Source: Namhaeicola litoreus (lineage in GTDB: Bacteria > Bacteroidota > Bacteroidia > Flavobacteriales > Flavobacteriaceae). Taken from it: DNA of 64,000 nucleotides. Positions 44,907-53,922 of this stretch are shown one piece after another (position 1 is the first letter of the stretch; the number at the start of each line of letters is the position of its first letter). The notes beneath the pieces were generated by a model. The model made no database searches, had not been told where the DNA came from, and saw nothing but the letters and a program-made list of their open reading frames with translations. A program made the translations under genes and the position numbers. Where the stretch lies: NCBI RefSeq assembly GCF_042679565.1, contig NZ_JBHTMY010000002.1, forward strand, positions 372,001 to 436,000. The letters are read 5' to 3'.

Positions 44907-46161
44907 TCCTATAAACATAAAAATAGACGGCCATCATTATCAAGTAGAAAAAGGCAGAAACTTGGTCAATGCAGCCAAAGAAAACGGCATTTATATTCCA
45001 ACTTTATGTCATTTTCACAACCAAAATCATCCTTTGGGAACTTGTAGAATTTGCACGATAAATGTAAACGGAAAATTTACTACAGCATGCACCACAAAGG
45101 TGCATGAAGCAATGGAGATCGAAATAAACACCCCCGAACTAATTAATACCAGAAAAGCGCTCATTGAAATGATCTATGCAGAAGGAAACCATTTTTGTCC
45201 GTCCTGCGAGAAAAGCGGCAACTGCGATCTTCAAAACTTGGCCTACGACATGGGAATTACATTTTCCCGATTTCCACATGTTTTTAGTGATAAATCAGTC
45301 GATTTTAATTCTAAACGAATGATTTTGGATTCAAACCGGTGTATCCTTTGTCAACGTTGTGTGGAAGAAATCAAATCTGAGGATGGAAAGAATATATTCT
45401 CTTTTGTAAAACGCGGTGTAAAAACAAGGGTATACATAGATTATGAACAAGAAGAAAAATTGTCAGAAGCAAAAGCCATAAAAGCTATGAACACCTGCCC
45501 TGTTGGTGCCATATTGGTAAAAGGAATGGTTTATAAACAACCCTTTGGCGAGAGTAAATATGACCTTACAGGAAAGAAAAAATTTACCCAAAATAAAAGC
45601 AACATGCGCAATGGCAAAAACAAATTCATCGTTGCAACCACCTCCTTGGCAGGATGTTTTGGTTGTCATATGTCTTTGCTCGACATCGATACAGAAATTT
45701 TAGAATTAGTAGAATTTATAGAGTTTAATAAATCTCCGCTAACAGATATCAAATCCTTTAGTAAACGTTGCGATGTTGGATTGATTGAAGGAGGATGCGC
45801 AAATTCTGAAAACATTCATGTACTAAAAGAATTTAGGAAAAAATGTGATGTTTTAATCGCTTTTGGAGAATGTGCGATTATGGGTGGAATTCCAGCAATG
45901 AGAAATTTTATTCCGCTTGAGGAGTGTTTAGAAGAGGCTTATATTCATGGTGTTACCAGCGAAATAGGCGCCAATATTATTCCGGATCATGAAGACATTC
46001 CTAAGTTACTAAATAATGTCTACCCTTGTAATGAGATCGTGAAAATTGACCATTTTATTCCAGGCTGTCCGCCAAACGCAAATCATATTTGGAAAGTGGT
46101 CAAAAACATTTTAAAGGGAGAAGAATTTACCATTGCACATGAAGAATTTAAATACGACTAA
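44899..46161 (+). CDS. hoxUY: HoxU-HoxY fusion, electron-transfer and small hydrogenase subunits in one chain
   Basis: One uninterrupted 420-aa frame holds two subunits usually encoded apart. Residues 1-235 are HoxU (NuoG-like): [2Fe-2S] C37/C49/C52/C64, His-Cys3 site H98/C100/C103/C109, and [4Fe-4S] C148/C151/C154 with C200 45 residues on. After a lysine- and asparagine-rich linker (about 226-242) comes HoxY: proximal cluster C253/C256, C325 and C390 (GCFGC, GECAIMGG, PGCPPN). I start at the ATG 44899, overlapping hoxF by 8 bases; a TTG at 44887 is possible. It lies 2 bases before hoxH. Confidence 0.93.
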   Translation: MDNPINIKIDGHHYQVEKGRNLVNAAKENGIYIPTLCHFHNQNHPLGTCRICTINVNGKFTTACTTKVHEAMEIEINTPELINTRKALIEMIYAEGNHFCPSCEKSGNCDLQNLAYDMGITFSRFPHVFSDKSVDFNSKRMILDSNRCILCQRCVEEIKSEDGKNIFSFVKRGVKTRVYIDYEQEEKLSEAKAIKAMNTCPVGAILVKGMVYKQPFGESKYDLTGKKKFTQNKSNMRNGKNKFIVATTSLAGCFGCHMSLLDIDTEILELVEFIEFNKSPLTDIKSFSKRCDVGLIEGGCANSENIHVLKEFRKKCDVLIAFGECAIMGGIPAMRNFIPLEECLEEAYIHGVTSEIGANIIPDHEDIPKLLNNVYPCNEIVKIDHFIPGCPPNANHIWKVVKNILKGEEFTIAHEEFKYD

Positions 46162-46163
46162 CC

Positions 46164-47612
46164 ATGAAAAAATTAGTTATAGACCCTGTTACACGTGTAG
46201 AAGGTCACGGTAAAGTAACGATACAATTAGATGAAAACAACCAGGTAAAAGATTCATATTTTCATATTGTAGAATTTAGAGGTTTTGAAAGATTTATTCA
46301 GGGCCATCCCTATTGGGAAGCTCCGGTCCTGGTACAGCGACTGTGTGGAATTTGCCCTGTCAGTCATCATTTAGCTGCAGCCAAAGCCATAGACCAAATT
46401 GTAGGAATTGATCCCGATGATCTCTCAGTACCCGCACAAAAAATTAGACGATTATTGCATTTCGGACAAGTATTTCAATCACACGCATTACATTTCTTCT
46501 ATCTCGCCTCACCCGACTTACTTTTTGGGGTTGATGAAGCTCCATCCAAAAGAAATGTAGTCCAAGTTGCCATTAAAAATCCAGACTTGGCTAAGAAAGG
46601 TATTCTGATGCGAAAATTTGGTCAGGAGATCATCAGAATGATTGCCGGGAAAAGAATCCATGGAATATCTGCGGTGCCTGGTGGAGTTCACAAAAAAGTA
46701 AGTATCAAAGATCGTGACTATTTTCTTTCCGGCAAGGAGATTCCTTCCATCAATGCAATGATCAATTGGTCTAAAGAGATTATTGAATTCATGAAAGGAT
46801 ATCACGAAACCAATAAAAAATGGTTAGATGAGTTTGCTGCTTACGCTTCGGGTCATTTAGGTTTGGTAAATAAAAAAACTGGATTTCTAGAATTATACGA
46901 CGGAAACTTACGTGCCATAGACGGAGATGGAAATCTAACACTTCATGATGTTCCGAATGATGATTATCTACAATATTTTAAAGAAGGGGTAGAAAAATGG
47001 TCTTATTTAAAATTTCCCTATCTCAAACATTTAGGAAAGGAAAAAGGTTGGAATCGAGTAGGACCTTTAGCCAGGATGAATGTCTGTTCAGGAATAGAAA
47101 CCCCTTTTGCAGAAAAAGAGAGAATCATTTTTAAAATGATGACCGAAGGAAAAGTAAATAACCGAACCATGTATTCGCATTGGGCCAGATTGATAGAAAT
47201 GCTCTATTGTGCGGAAATGATGAAAAATTTATTGAATGATGATGATATATTAATCAATGATCTAGTTAGAAAAGGTAATAGAAGAAATGAAGGCATTGGT
47301 ATAATTGAAGCACCCAGAGGCACTTTAATTCATCATTATGAAGTGGATGAAAAGGATAGAATTACCAGATGTAATTTAATTGTTTCGACCACACACAATA
47401 ATGAACCGATGAATCAGGCCGTAAAATGGGTTGCGAATCATGTCATTAATGGAAATTCGGAAATTACAGAAGGAATGATGAACCAGGTAGAAGTAGCCAT
47501 AAGAGCCTATGATCCCTGTTTGAGTTGTGCTACACACGCACTTGGCGAAATGCCTTTGCATATCAGCTTATTAGATCATTTTGGAAATTTAATAGATGAA
47601 CGAAAAAATTAA
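46164..47612 (+). CDS. hoxH: HoxH, large subunit of NAD-linked (group 3d) NiFe hydrogenase
   Basis: Cytoplasmic NiFe catalytic subunit. Nickel cysteines are in RLCGICPVSHH (C61, C64) and DPCLSCATH (C452, C455, H458). A 24-residue tail beginning ALGEMPLHI follows H458 and would be cleaved by HoxW. The 482 aa match HoxH. No signal peptide, consistent with an NAD(H)-coupled enzyme with HoxF and HoxUY. Confidence 0.96.
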   Translation: MKKLVIDPVTRVEGHGKVTIQLDENNQVKDSYFHIVEFRGFERFIQGHPYWEAPVLVQRLCGICPVSHHLAAAKAIDQIVGIDPDDLSVPAQKIRRLLHFGQVFQSHALHFFYLASPDLLFGVDEAPSKRNVVQVAIKNPDLAKKGILMRKFGQEIIRMIAGKRIHGISAVPGGVHKKVSIKDRDYFLSGKEIPSINAMINWSKEIIEFMKGYHETNKKWLDEFAAYASGHLGLVNKKTGFLELYDGNLRAIDGDGNLTLHDVPNDDYLQYFKEGVEKWSYLKFPYLKHLGKEKGWNRVGPLARMNVCSGIETPFAEKERIIFKMMTEGKVNNRTMYSHWARLIEMLYCAEMMKNLLNDDDILINDLVRKGNRRNEGIGIIEAPRGTLIHHYEVDEKDRITRCNLIVSTTHNNEPMNQAVKWVANHVINGNSEITEGMMNQVEVAIRAYDPCLSCATHALGEMPLHISLLDHFGNLIDERKN

Positions 47613-48072
47613 ACAAAGTTGTTTGGTTTTGGGAATAGGTAATTCCGGAAGACAAGACGATGGTTTGGGTTGGGAGTTTTTGCATCTGCTAGAACAACAG
47701 AATTTGTCTCATGTTGTTTGTGAGTACAGGTTTCAATTACAAATAGAAGATGCAGAACTTCTCAATTCTTTTCATGATGTTATTTTTGTTGATGCATCAA
47801 GAACACATTATGACAATGGCTTTTATTGGGAAATCGCTAAACCATCAAATCAATACAGCTTTAGCACACACAGTTTAAAACCCGAAACAATTCTATTTCT
47901 TTCAGAAAACCTTTACAACCACAGACCCAACTCGTACATTTTAGGAATAGAGGGTTATGAATGGGAATTGTACAACGGAATATCAAAAAAGGCCAATGGC
48001 AATCTAAAAAAGGCCTATAATTTTTTGTTAAATGAAATTTTTATTCCTTGGCATTTATATCAGAAAGAGTAA
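47596..48072 (+). CDS. hoxW: HoxW, maturation protease for HoxH
   Basis: Processes the HoxH tail. The conserved start LVLGIGNSGRQDDGLGWEFL (residues 10-29) is the HoxW form of the protease motif, with the metal-binding acidic residue in DDG, and the second acidic site lies in VIFVDASRTH. The 158 aa are normal. Its start overlaps hoxH by 17 bases. Confidence 0.9.
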   Translation: MNEKIKQSCLVLGIGNSGRQDDGLGWEFLHLLEQQNLSHVVCEYRFQLQIEDAELLNSFHDVIFVDASRTHYDNGFYWEIAKPSNQYSFSTHSLKPETILFLSENLYNHRPNSYILGIEGYEWELYNGISKKANGNLKKAYNFLLNEIFIPWHLYQKE

Positions 48073-48112
48073 CAAATGTCATCTCTCAAAAAATGATAAT
48101 TCACTATATTTG
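48070..48112 (+). promoter_or_regulatory. hypB promoter with Crp/Fnr-like site
   Basis: TAACAAATGTCAT (48070-48082) is a near copy of the palindrome at 42533, with one change in the left half site. The -7 box TATATTTG is at 48105-48112, 21 bases before the hypB start codon. The site centre lies 29.5 bases before the 5' end of the -7 box, i.e. close to -42, the class-II activator position. No -33 TTG is present. Confidence 0.55.
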
Positions 48113-48132
48113 AGTAATTAAAAGCGTTTATT

Positions 48133-48933
48133 ATGTGCGGAACATGCGGTTGCGGAAGCGAAGAAGTAAAAATATTAGATCATGAAAGTCATGGTCACCA
48201 CCACCATGAACACGATCATGATCATCAACACCATGACCATACTCATCCTCATTCACATCATCACGATCACGATCACCACGATCATTCAGTTTTAAAAGTT
48301 GAAAAAGATGTGCTCTTTCACAATGATCAAATGGCCGCAAGAAATCGTGGCTTTTTTGATGGCAAACAGATTAAAGTTTTCAATTTAGTGAGTTCGCCCG
48401 GTTCAGGAAAAACTTCGGTGCTGGAAAGAACTTTACAAGACCTTAAATCAGAGCATCAATTTTACGTGATTGAAGGAGATCAGCAAACCATGAATGATTT
48501 TAATCGAATTCATGCACTAGATATCCCTGCTATTCAAATCAATACAGGAAAAGGTTGTCATTTGGAAAGTGATATGATCTATAAATCAATAAAAAAATTA
48601 GACATGAAAGACCAGTCTACACTTTTTATTGAAAACGTAGGTAACTTGGTTTGTCCATCAATGTTCGATCTGGGTGAAGATAAACGTATTGTAATTATCA
48701 GTACAACAGAGGGTGAAGATAAACCGCTCAAATATCCGGATATGTTTTACACCTCGCATGTTTGTTTGATTAATAAAATTGACTTGTTACCCTATCTTCG
48801 AACCGATCTTCAAAAAATTAAAGAAAATGCATTGAAAATCAATCCAAATCTGGTGTTTTTTGAAGTGTCTGCCACTACTGGAGAAGGAATGCAAAAGTGG
48901 TATGATTGGCTCACCAATTTTAAAAAAGATTAG
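48133..48933 (+). CDS. hypB: HypB, GTPase nickel chaperone with histidine-rich domain
   Basis: GTP-dependent nickel insertion factor, 266 aa. The N-terminus MCGTCGCG carries the high-affinity nickel CxxCxC-type motif, and residues about 19-55 hold more than 20 histidines that could store nickel. The P-loop SSPGSGKTSVLER is near residue 92, followed by GDQQT, ENVGNLVCP and NKIDLL. It has its own promoter after hoxW and is followed 4 bases later by hypC. Confidence 0.95.
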   Translation: MCGTCGCGSEEVKILDHESHGHHHHEHDHDHQHHDHTHPHSHHHDHDHHDHSVLKVEKDVLFHNDQMAARNRGFFDGKQIKVFNLVSSPGSGKTSVLERTLQDLKSEHQFYVIEGDQQTMNDFNRIHALDIPAIQINTGKGCHLESDMIYKSIKKLDMKDQSTLFIENVGNLVCPSMFDLGEDKRIVIISTTEGEDKPLKYPDMFYTSHVCLINKIDLLPYLRTDLQKIKENALKINPNLVFFEVSATTGEGMQKWYDWLTNFKKD

Positions 48934-48937
48934 ACCC

Positions 48938-49201
48938 ATGTGTTTATCAATCCCGGGAAAATTAGTTAAAATAACAGCAGAATTAGACGAAACATTTAGA
49001 ACTGGCTTGGTTTCATTTGATGGCATTACCAAAGAAATTAGTCTGACTTTAGTCCCCGAGGCAAAAATTGGCGACTATGTTATGGTTCATGTGGGAGCTG
49101 CCATTGCTGTGGTTGATGAAATTGAAGCAAAAAAAACTTTTGATCTGTTAAAACAATTAGGCGAATTACACGAATTAGAAACTGACGAGCCTGAAGTATA
49201 A
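48938..49201 (+). CDS. hypC: HypC, hydrogenase maturation chaperone
   Basis: Carries the iron unit with HypD and guides it to the large subunit. The frame is open further upstream, but the start at 48938 gives MCLSIPGKLV, the invariant HypC N-terminus in which Cys2 binds iron. The rest (GDYVMVHVGAAIAVVDEIEAKKTFDLLKQLGEL) is typical; 87 aa. Only one HypC-type protein is present for two hydrogenases. Confidence 0.95.
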   Translation: MCLSIPGKLVKITAELDETFRTGLVSFDGITKEISLTLVPEAKIGDYVMVHVGAAIAVVDEIEAKKTFDLLKQLGELHELETDEPEV

Positions 49202-49234
49202 ATTCTTTCGATTAAAAAAATAAGAAGAATTTTA

Positions 49235-49651
49235 TTGACAAAAAAAGCCACACATATTATATACAACGAGCGGAAAAAAGCCATTGTTATTGATGACAAT
49301 TCGCCACAGCAATACCAGTTCATCAGTCTTTTGCTAGGGCTAAATACGGCCAATTCATTAATTAGGCTTTACAAAATAGATGTCAGTGCCATTACACATA
49401 GTGATTATTTTTGGCTCGTAATTGGAATTTTTTCGGCAGCCGCCTTATTGTATCGATATTTAAAAAAAACATCCGCAAAAGAAATAAAGCTAGAGGAGAT
49501 AGAATCTTTTAAAATTAAGCGTGTTTTTGGAAATGAAAGATATAGCCTGATTTTAAAGAATGGTAAGTCGAGAGATCTATACCTCGATTTTCTTAGTAAA
49601 AAACATTTGGATGAGCTTTTTACAGAATTAGGCATAAAGACTTTGAAATAA
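49235..49651 (+). CDS. Hypothetical membrane protein
   Basis: Not recognised. The 138-aa product starts with a TTG and has two hydrophobic segments (about residues 26-42 and 57-76), then a C-terminal domain with IKLEEIESFKIKRVFGNERYSLILKNGKSRDLYLDF, which resembles short PH-like or YcxB-like cytoplasmic domains. It lies 33 bases after hypC and may be transcribed with it, but nothing connects it to hydrogenase. Normal codon use supports it as a gene. Confidence 0.55.
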   Translation: MTKKATHIIYNERKKAIVIDDNSPQQYQFISLLLGLNTANSLIRLYKIDVSAITHSDYFWLVIGIFSAAALLYRYLKKTSAKEIKLEEIESFKIKRVFGNERYSLILKNGKSRDLYLDFLSKKHLDELFTELGIKTLK

Positions 49652-49667
49652 GAAGACTTTGTTTACC

Positions 49668-50573
49668 TTACAATTCCAAATCTTTTAATGCTTCCCCAAG
49701 TTTTGGAAACTGAAATTTAAAACCATTTTTTAATACCTTATTGGCTGAGACTCTGCTTCCTTCCAATATAATTACCGCTTGTTCTCCTAAGATTATTTTT
49801 AATAAAAAACTAGGAACTTTGGGCATAAAAAAAGGTTTACCAAGCACCTTTGCCATTGTTTTCATAAAAGATTGATTACTTTGAAAATCGTTGGTCACTG
49901 CATTATAGGCTCCAACCATTTTATCATCTTTCAGTGCTTTTAAATACATCTGGCATAAATCGTCGATATGAACCCAGGGCATATATTGGTTTCCTGTTCC
50001 TACCGCAGAACCAAAACCTGATTTGACCAAGGGAACTAGCTTCTTCAAAGCGCCGCCATTTTTAGCGAGTACAACTCCAGTTCTTAACTTTACTACTCGA
50101 CTTCCCAATGCGTCAAACTGATCTGCGGCATCTTCCCAAACTTTACAGGTATTTCCTAAAAAATCATCGTAAAAAGGATCTGTCTCATCAAATATTTTTT
50201 CGGAAGTAATCGCACCATACCATCCTACAGCAGAGGAAGAGATAAACGCTTTTGGCTTGATATTTAACTCCTTGCATTTATCAAAAAGAAGTTGCGCCGA
50301 ATCTACTCTACTGTCTACAATTACTTTTTTTCTCTGATCAGTCCATTTTTCATCACCAATTCCTGCTCCTGCTAAATGAATGATATAATCGACATTTTTT
50401 AAGGCTCCTCCTTCGATAAAACCTTTTTTAATATCCCAAACATAAGTCCGATTTCTAGATTTTGGATTTGATGTCCTGCTTAGAATACAAACTTCATATC
50501 CATTCTTTGAAAGCAAGTCACACAAACTTGTTCCAACCAGACCGCTCGCTCCAGAAATAATAACTCTTTGCAT
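49668..50573 (-). CDS. TIGR01777-type NAD-dependent epimerase/dehydratase family protein
   Basis: Short-chain (extended SDR) protein of the YfcH/SulA-related group. The Rossmann motif ISGASGLVGTSLCDLL is at residues 4-19, a DYIIHLAGAGIGDEKWT segment near 65 and the active-site-like SSSAVGWYG near 112 follow. The 301 aa are normal, with the characteristic C-terminal region KVLKNGFKFQFPKLGEAL. Last gene of a unit with the aldo/keto reductase and desaturase. Function unknown. Confidence 0.85.
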   Translation of the reverse strand: MQRVIISGASGLVGTSLCDLLSKNGYEVCILSRTSNPKSRNRTYVWDIKKGFIEGGALKNVDYIIHLAGAGIGDEKWTDQRKKVIVDSRVDSAQLLFDKCKELNIKPKAFISSSAVGWYGAITSEKIFDETDPFYDDFLGNTCKVWEDAADQFDALGSRVVKLRTGVVLAKNGGALKKLVPLVKSGFGSAVGTGNQYMPWVHIDDLCQMYLKALKDDKMVGAYNAVTNDFQSNQSFMKTMAKVLGKPFFMPKVPSFLLKIILGEQAVIILEGSRVSANKVLKNGFKFQFPKLGEALKDLEL

Positions 50574-50583
50574 TACTATATGT

Positions 50584-51483
50584 CTAAGGTAATTCTTCTC
50601 CTAATCCTGCTTCGTAAATTTGAAACCATTGCTCTAAATTCAAATCAATTTCTAGCGATTTAGCCGCAGACTTCACTCTTTCAATTTTACCGGTGCCAAT
50701 AACAGGGCAAATACCCACCGGATGTTTAACTAACCAAGCATAAACAACCTGATCTACACTACAGTTCAACTCCTCTCCGATTCTGTTAAGTACTTCAAGA
50801 CAACTTATAATTCCCTCATCTTTCGTATTAAAAATGTTTCCTCCACCAAGTGGTGACCAAGCCATCGGTTTGATTTTATGTTTTTGAAAAAAATCTATAT
50901 TTCCATTTTCAAAATGTTCTAAACAAAATGGAGAAATTTCTACCTGATTTGTCACTAAAGAATCTGACAAATAAGACTGTAACACTTCAAATTGACTGGG
51001 TTTAAAATTAGACACACCAAAATGAAGTACTTTTCCTCCTTTTTTTAGAAATTCAAAGGCCCGAGCCACCTCCTCTGCATTAAAAAAAGGTGAAGGCCTG
51101 TGCAGCAATAATAAATCTAAGCGATCTGTACGCATGTTCTTAAGCGATGTTTCAGCACTTTTTACTATATGCTCATAGCTGTAGTCGTAATGTTTTGCTT
51201 TTCGCTCCGGAAACTTATCTGAGAGTAATTTGATCCCGCATTTACTGATAATCTTTATTTCCTCGCGCAATGATGGTTTTAATTTAAGCGCCTCCCCGAA
51301 CTTTTTCTCTGATTCATAATTCCCGTAAATATCTGCCTGATCAAAAGAATCTATCCCCAAACTGAGCACTTCTTCTACAAATTTGAGAAGTTGCATATCT
51401 GAATAGTTCCAGTCTGTGACACGCCATAAGCCTTGAACAATTCTTGAGATGCTTAATGTATCTGATAATTGTGCATATTCCAT
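50584..51483 (-). CDS. Aldo/keto reductase (YdhF type)
   Basis: NADPH-dependent reductase, TIM-barrel, cytoplasmic, 299 aa. Motifs seen: the DQADIYGNYESEKKFGEALK region with catalytic Asp/Tyr near residue 51-54, LLLLHRPSPF with the catalytic His near 133, and PVIGTGKIERVKSA near the end. It lies 10-12 bases from both neighbours, in one operon with the desaturase and the SDR. Substrate unknown. Confidence 0.85.
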   Translation of the reverse strand: MEYAQLSDTLSISRIVQGLWRVTDWNYSDMQLLKFVEEVLSLGIDSFDQADIYGNYESEKKFGEALKLKPSLREEIKIISKCGIKLLSDKFPERKAKHYDYSYEHIVKSAETSLKNMRTDRLDLLLLHRPSPFFNAEEVARAFEFLKKGGKVLHFGVSNFKPSQFEVLQSYLSDSLVTNQVEISPFCLEHFENGNIDFFQKHKIKPMAWSPLGGGNIFNTKDEGIISCLEVLNRIGEELNCSVDQVVYAWLVKHPVGICPVIGTGKIERVKSAAKSLEIDLNLEQWFQIYEAGLGEELP

Positions 51484-51495
51484 TTTACAACCTTT

Positions 51496-52488
51496 TTATA
51501 GATTATAATTGAGCCATTTAAATTCATACTGCTTTTCCGGAATAATCGATCGTTCTGCAATTCTGATCAATCTATCTGGTAATTTCATCAAATAATCTCT
51601 GGTCTTTTCTGCCGATTCATTTAATGATTTTATATTGGCGATATCCCATTCTTTAATCAACATAGATAGAATATCAATATAATCTTCTGTTGTATACACC
51701 TTTGCCCTTTGTGCTGCATCAGAAAAATAACCAAATAAAGAGCCGATTGACCCACCTGTTTCACGCATAAAATGTGCGGGCATCACAATTTTTTTCTTCA
51801 TCATATCTCCAAAGGCCAACATCATTTCGCTTGGATCTAGTTCAAATATTCTCCTGATAAATTCCATATAAGCCCTGGCATGACGAGCTTCATCACTTGC
51901 TATTACCCCACACATTTTTGCCAACAAATGATTTCCTGATTGTTTTGCCTGAGTCGCTACTCTTCTATGGGAGACATTGGTAGCCATTTCTTGAAAACTG
52001 GTATAAACAAAATTTCTGTATGGATCTCCTCCCGTTTGAATATCGAAACCATCATTGATTAAATGCTGAGTGGTGACCTCCATTTCTCTCATGTTCACAC
52101 GGCCGGATAAATACAAATACTTATTCAACACATCCCCATGTCTGTTTTCTTCGGCTGTCCATGCCCTTACCCATTTGGTCCAACCAGAATGATTGTATTG
52201 ATCTAATCCTTCCAATCCCATCAACCAGGATTCGTAGGTTGGCAAAGCTTCTTCTGTGATGGTGTCTCCAATTAACACAGCAAAAAGATCATGATTCATT
52301 TCTTTGCACTGCCCTTGAATCTCCCTCACTTCTTCCATGAAATTATCACTGGTTGTATCAGGGAGATAATCAGAAGGTTGCCAATTTTCTTCGATCGGTT
52401 TTAAATATTTAGACAGAAATTCATTCATCGATTTTTCTAAAACCTGCATGACTTCTATACGTGTTCTTCCTTTTGCTGAAAAATTCAT
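51496..52488 (-). CDS. Acyl-ACP desaturase (soluble di-iron)
   Basis: Soluble di-iron desaturase that puts a double bond in acyl-ACP. Iron ligands are visible in two E-x2-H motifs, EENRHGDVLNKYLYL near residue 131 and DEARHARAYMEF near 198, with further ligand glutamates in helices at LIGDT-EEALPTYE and FQEMATNVSHRR. The 330 aa are normal. First gene of a three-gene unit with its own promoter. Involvement in membrane fluidity is known for the family. Confidence 0.88.
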   Translation of the reverse strand: MNFSAKGRTRIEVMQVLEKSMNEFLSKYLKPIEENWQPSDYLPDTTSDNFMEEVREIQGQCKEMNHDLFAVLIGDTITEEALPTYESWLMGLEGLDQYNHSGWTKWVRAWTAEENRHGDVLNKYLYLSGRVNMREMEVTTQHLINDGFDIQTGGDPYRNFVYTSFQEMATNVSHRRVATQAKQSGNHLLAKMCGVIASDEARHARAYMEFIRRIFELDPSEMMLAFGDMMKKKIVMPAHFMRETGGSIGSLFGYFSDAAQRAKVYTTEDYIDILSMLIKEWDIANIKSLNESAEKTRDYLMKLPDRLIRIAERSIIPEKQYEFKWLNYNL

Positions 52489-52522
52489 TCTCTTATTTTA
52501 ATGATTTTGTTTTGATTTTTTT

Positions 52523-52556
52523 CAAAAATACAGCTATTTCATGAATGGTGATACAA
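52523..52556 (-). promoter_or_regulatory. Promoter of the desaturase unit
   Basis: On the minus strand TTG (52556-52554) and TATTTTTG (52530-52523) are separated by 23 bases, fitting the Bacteroidota pattern. The -7 box is 34 bases before the start codon. Confidence 0.5.
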
Positions 52557-52587
52557 ATGCCTATTTTTATGTAAAGTTGTAAAACAA

Positions 52588-52615
52588 AAAGGGGAAGCAA
52601 AAAAGCATCCCCTTT
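52588..52615 (-). terminator. Terminator after the respiratory operon
   Basis: AAAGGGGA pairs with TCCCCTTT and an inner GC pair, around an A-rich loop. On the minus strand it lies 26 bases beyond the stop of the cytochrome c gene and is followed by a T-rich stretch. Confidence 0.65.
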
Positions 52616-52640
52616 CTAAAACATTTAAAAAAATTTACAC

Positions 52641-53039
52641 TTACTCTTTTAAAGTTCTCATATAATTTACAATTAGCCATCTGTCTTCATCATCAGGCAT
52701 TTTTTTTGTAAATTCAGGCATATCATCTCTTCCAAAGGAAGTTTTATAGAATAATTCTCCATCTGTCTGTTTTTGGTATTCAGCTGAAGAAAAGTCTCCA
52801 AGATCTCCCTTCATTTCATTTGCTTTAGGACCGTCTCCGTAACCTTCCTTTCCATGGCAAGATTTACAATGTTTATCATATAATGATTTACCAATATTTA
52901 AATCCGCCTTTGGATCCGTTGGATTTTTCATGTTGACGTACTTTTCAGGCACTATCCACTTCTCTTGCACTACAGTTGTAAAAGAATATAGAATAAAGGC
53001 AAGAACACTAACAAATGTTAACAATTTAAAGATTTTCAT
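52641..53039 (-). CDS. Monoheme cytochrome c
   Basis: Periplasmic or membrane-tethered class-I cytochrome c, 132 aa. A hydrophobic N-terminal segment (residues 5-24) serves as signal or anchor. The heme motif CKSCH is at 58-62 and the likely axial Met is M107 in DDMPEF. It is the last gene of the NrfD operon, 13 bases after the C-anchored beta protein gene, and probably takes electrons from the complex to a terminal oxidase. Confidence 0.88.
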   Translation of the reverse strand: MKIFKLLTFVSVLAFILYSFTTVVQEKWIVPEKYVNMKNPTDPKADLNIGKSLYDKHCKSCHGKEGYGDGPKANEMKGDLGDFSSAEYQKQTDGELFYKTSFGRDDMPEFTKKMPDDEDRWLIVNYMRTLKE

Positions 53040-53052
53040 AATTTTATAGATT

Positions 53053-53922
53053 TTAAGCTTTTGATATTCTAAAAAGATTTCGAATTAGATAAACTATTGT
53101 TATCCATATACCAAATATAATAAAATTCGCAATGATTAATAAATACATCGGCGCTTTATTTTTGGGCCCCCACATCGTGCGTTGATCAAAGGTCGATTCC
53201 TGAACGACTGGTACACCCACAGGCGCATTTACCCTTGCCTTAACCGTCCCGTATTCATCACTTTCTGAAAGGACTACTTCTAATAAAAGGTTGCCATCTA
53301 TGCCAGGTATATCATCCGGAATTTTCACCATGATAGACCCTTCTTCATCAGTGTTATTAAAATCTTTTCCAAATTTTAACGGTCTGATAAGCCTGTCAAC
53401 TTGTGTAAATAAAGACCGATCTGCCAATAAACTGTCTGTAGCAGCATCCATTAATTGGGCTGTTATATAATTCACACTATCTTTTTCAATCACCCTTGCT
53501 ATGATTTTTGCGTCTCTCACACTGATTCTTGTGCTTGCTTTCGTCAACGTGTCATTCCCTTTGTACAAAGCTCTAATAGTATATGTTGTTGTTGAGTCCA
53601 TTTTTAAAGACGCCAAACTCGGAAGAACTAGGCTTCCTTGCCCATTTTCATCTGTCATAACATGACCTAATGCATACTCCTCCTCACCAACTTCATTGGA
53701 TATCATTATATGAGCACCCGTAATTGCAACATTTTGTCTTCCAATCCTGGAGCTGGCTTTCAAATTAATCATGACTTCGCCATCCATAACTTTAACATAT
53801 TGGCCATTTAAACGTACCTTATGCTTTTCAACGTCCTGAGCCTGTAACATTTGTACTAGAGCCAAACAAAAAACAAGGGCTAATAATTTACTGATTCTGT
53901 ATATTCTTGTATAGCTTTTCAT
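53053..53922 (-). CDS. Exported beta-rich protein with C-terminal membrane anchor
   Basis: Not recognised as a named family. The 289-aa protein has a signal peptide (to about residue 28, LQAQ), two or more Ig/CNA-B-like strand-rich segments (VMTDENGQGSLVLPSLASL and NTDEEGSIMVKIPDDIPGIDGNLLLEVVLSE) and one C-terminal membrane segment (about 262-283) with a short basic tail. It overlaps the NrfD gene by 4 bases, so it is probably a structural subunit of the membrane complex facing the periplasm. Confidence 0.65.
   Translation of the reverse strand: MKSYTRIYRISKLLALVFCLALVQMLQAQDVEKHKVRLNGQYVKVMDGEVMINLKASSRIGRQNVAITGAHIMISNEVGEEEYALGHVMTDENGQGSLVLPSLASLKMDSTTTYTIRALYKGNDTLTKASTRISVRDAKIIARVIEKDSVNYITAQLMDAATDSLLADRSLFTQVDRLIRPLKFGKDFNNTDEEGSIMVKIPDDIPGIDGNLLLEVVLSESDEYGTVKARVNAPVGVPVVQESTFDQRTMWGPKNKAPMYLLIIANFIIFGIWITIVYLIRNLFRISKA

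Noticed and set aside
48181..48290. Short tandem-like CAT/CAC repeats, considered as a DNA repeat element
   Set aside because: They encode the nickel-binding histidine stretch of HypB and are explained by protein function.
48131..48340. Asp/His-rich antisense frame at the start of hypB
   Set aside because: It is the complement of the histidine-coding repeat of HypB, not an independent gene.
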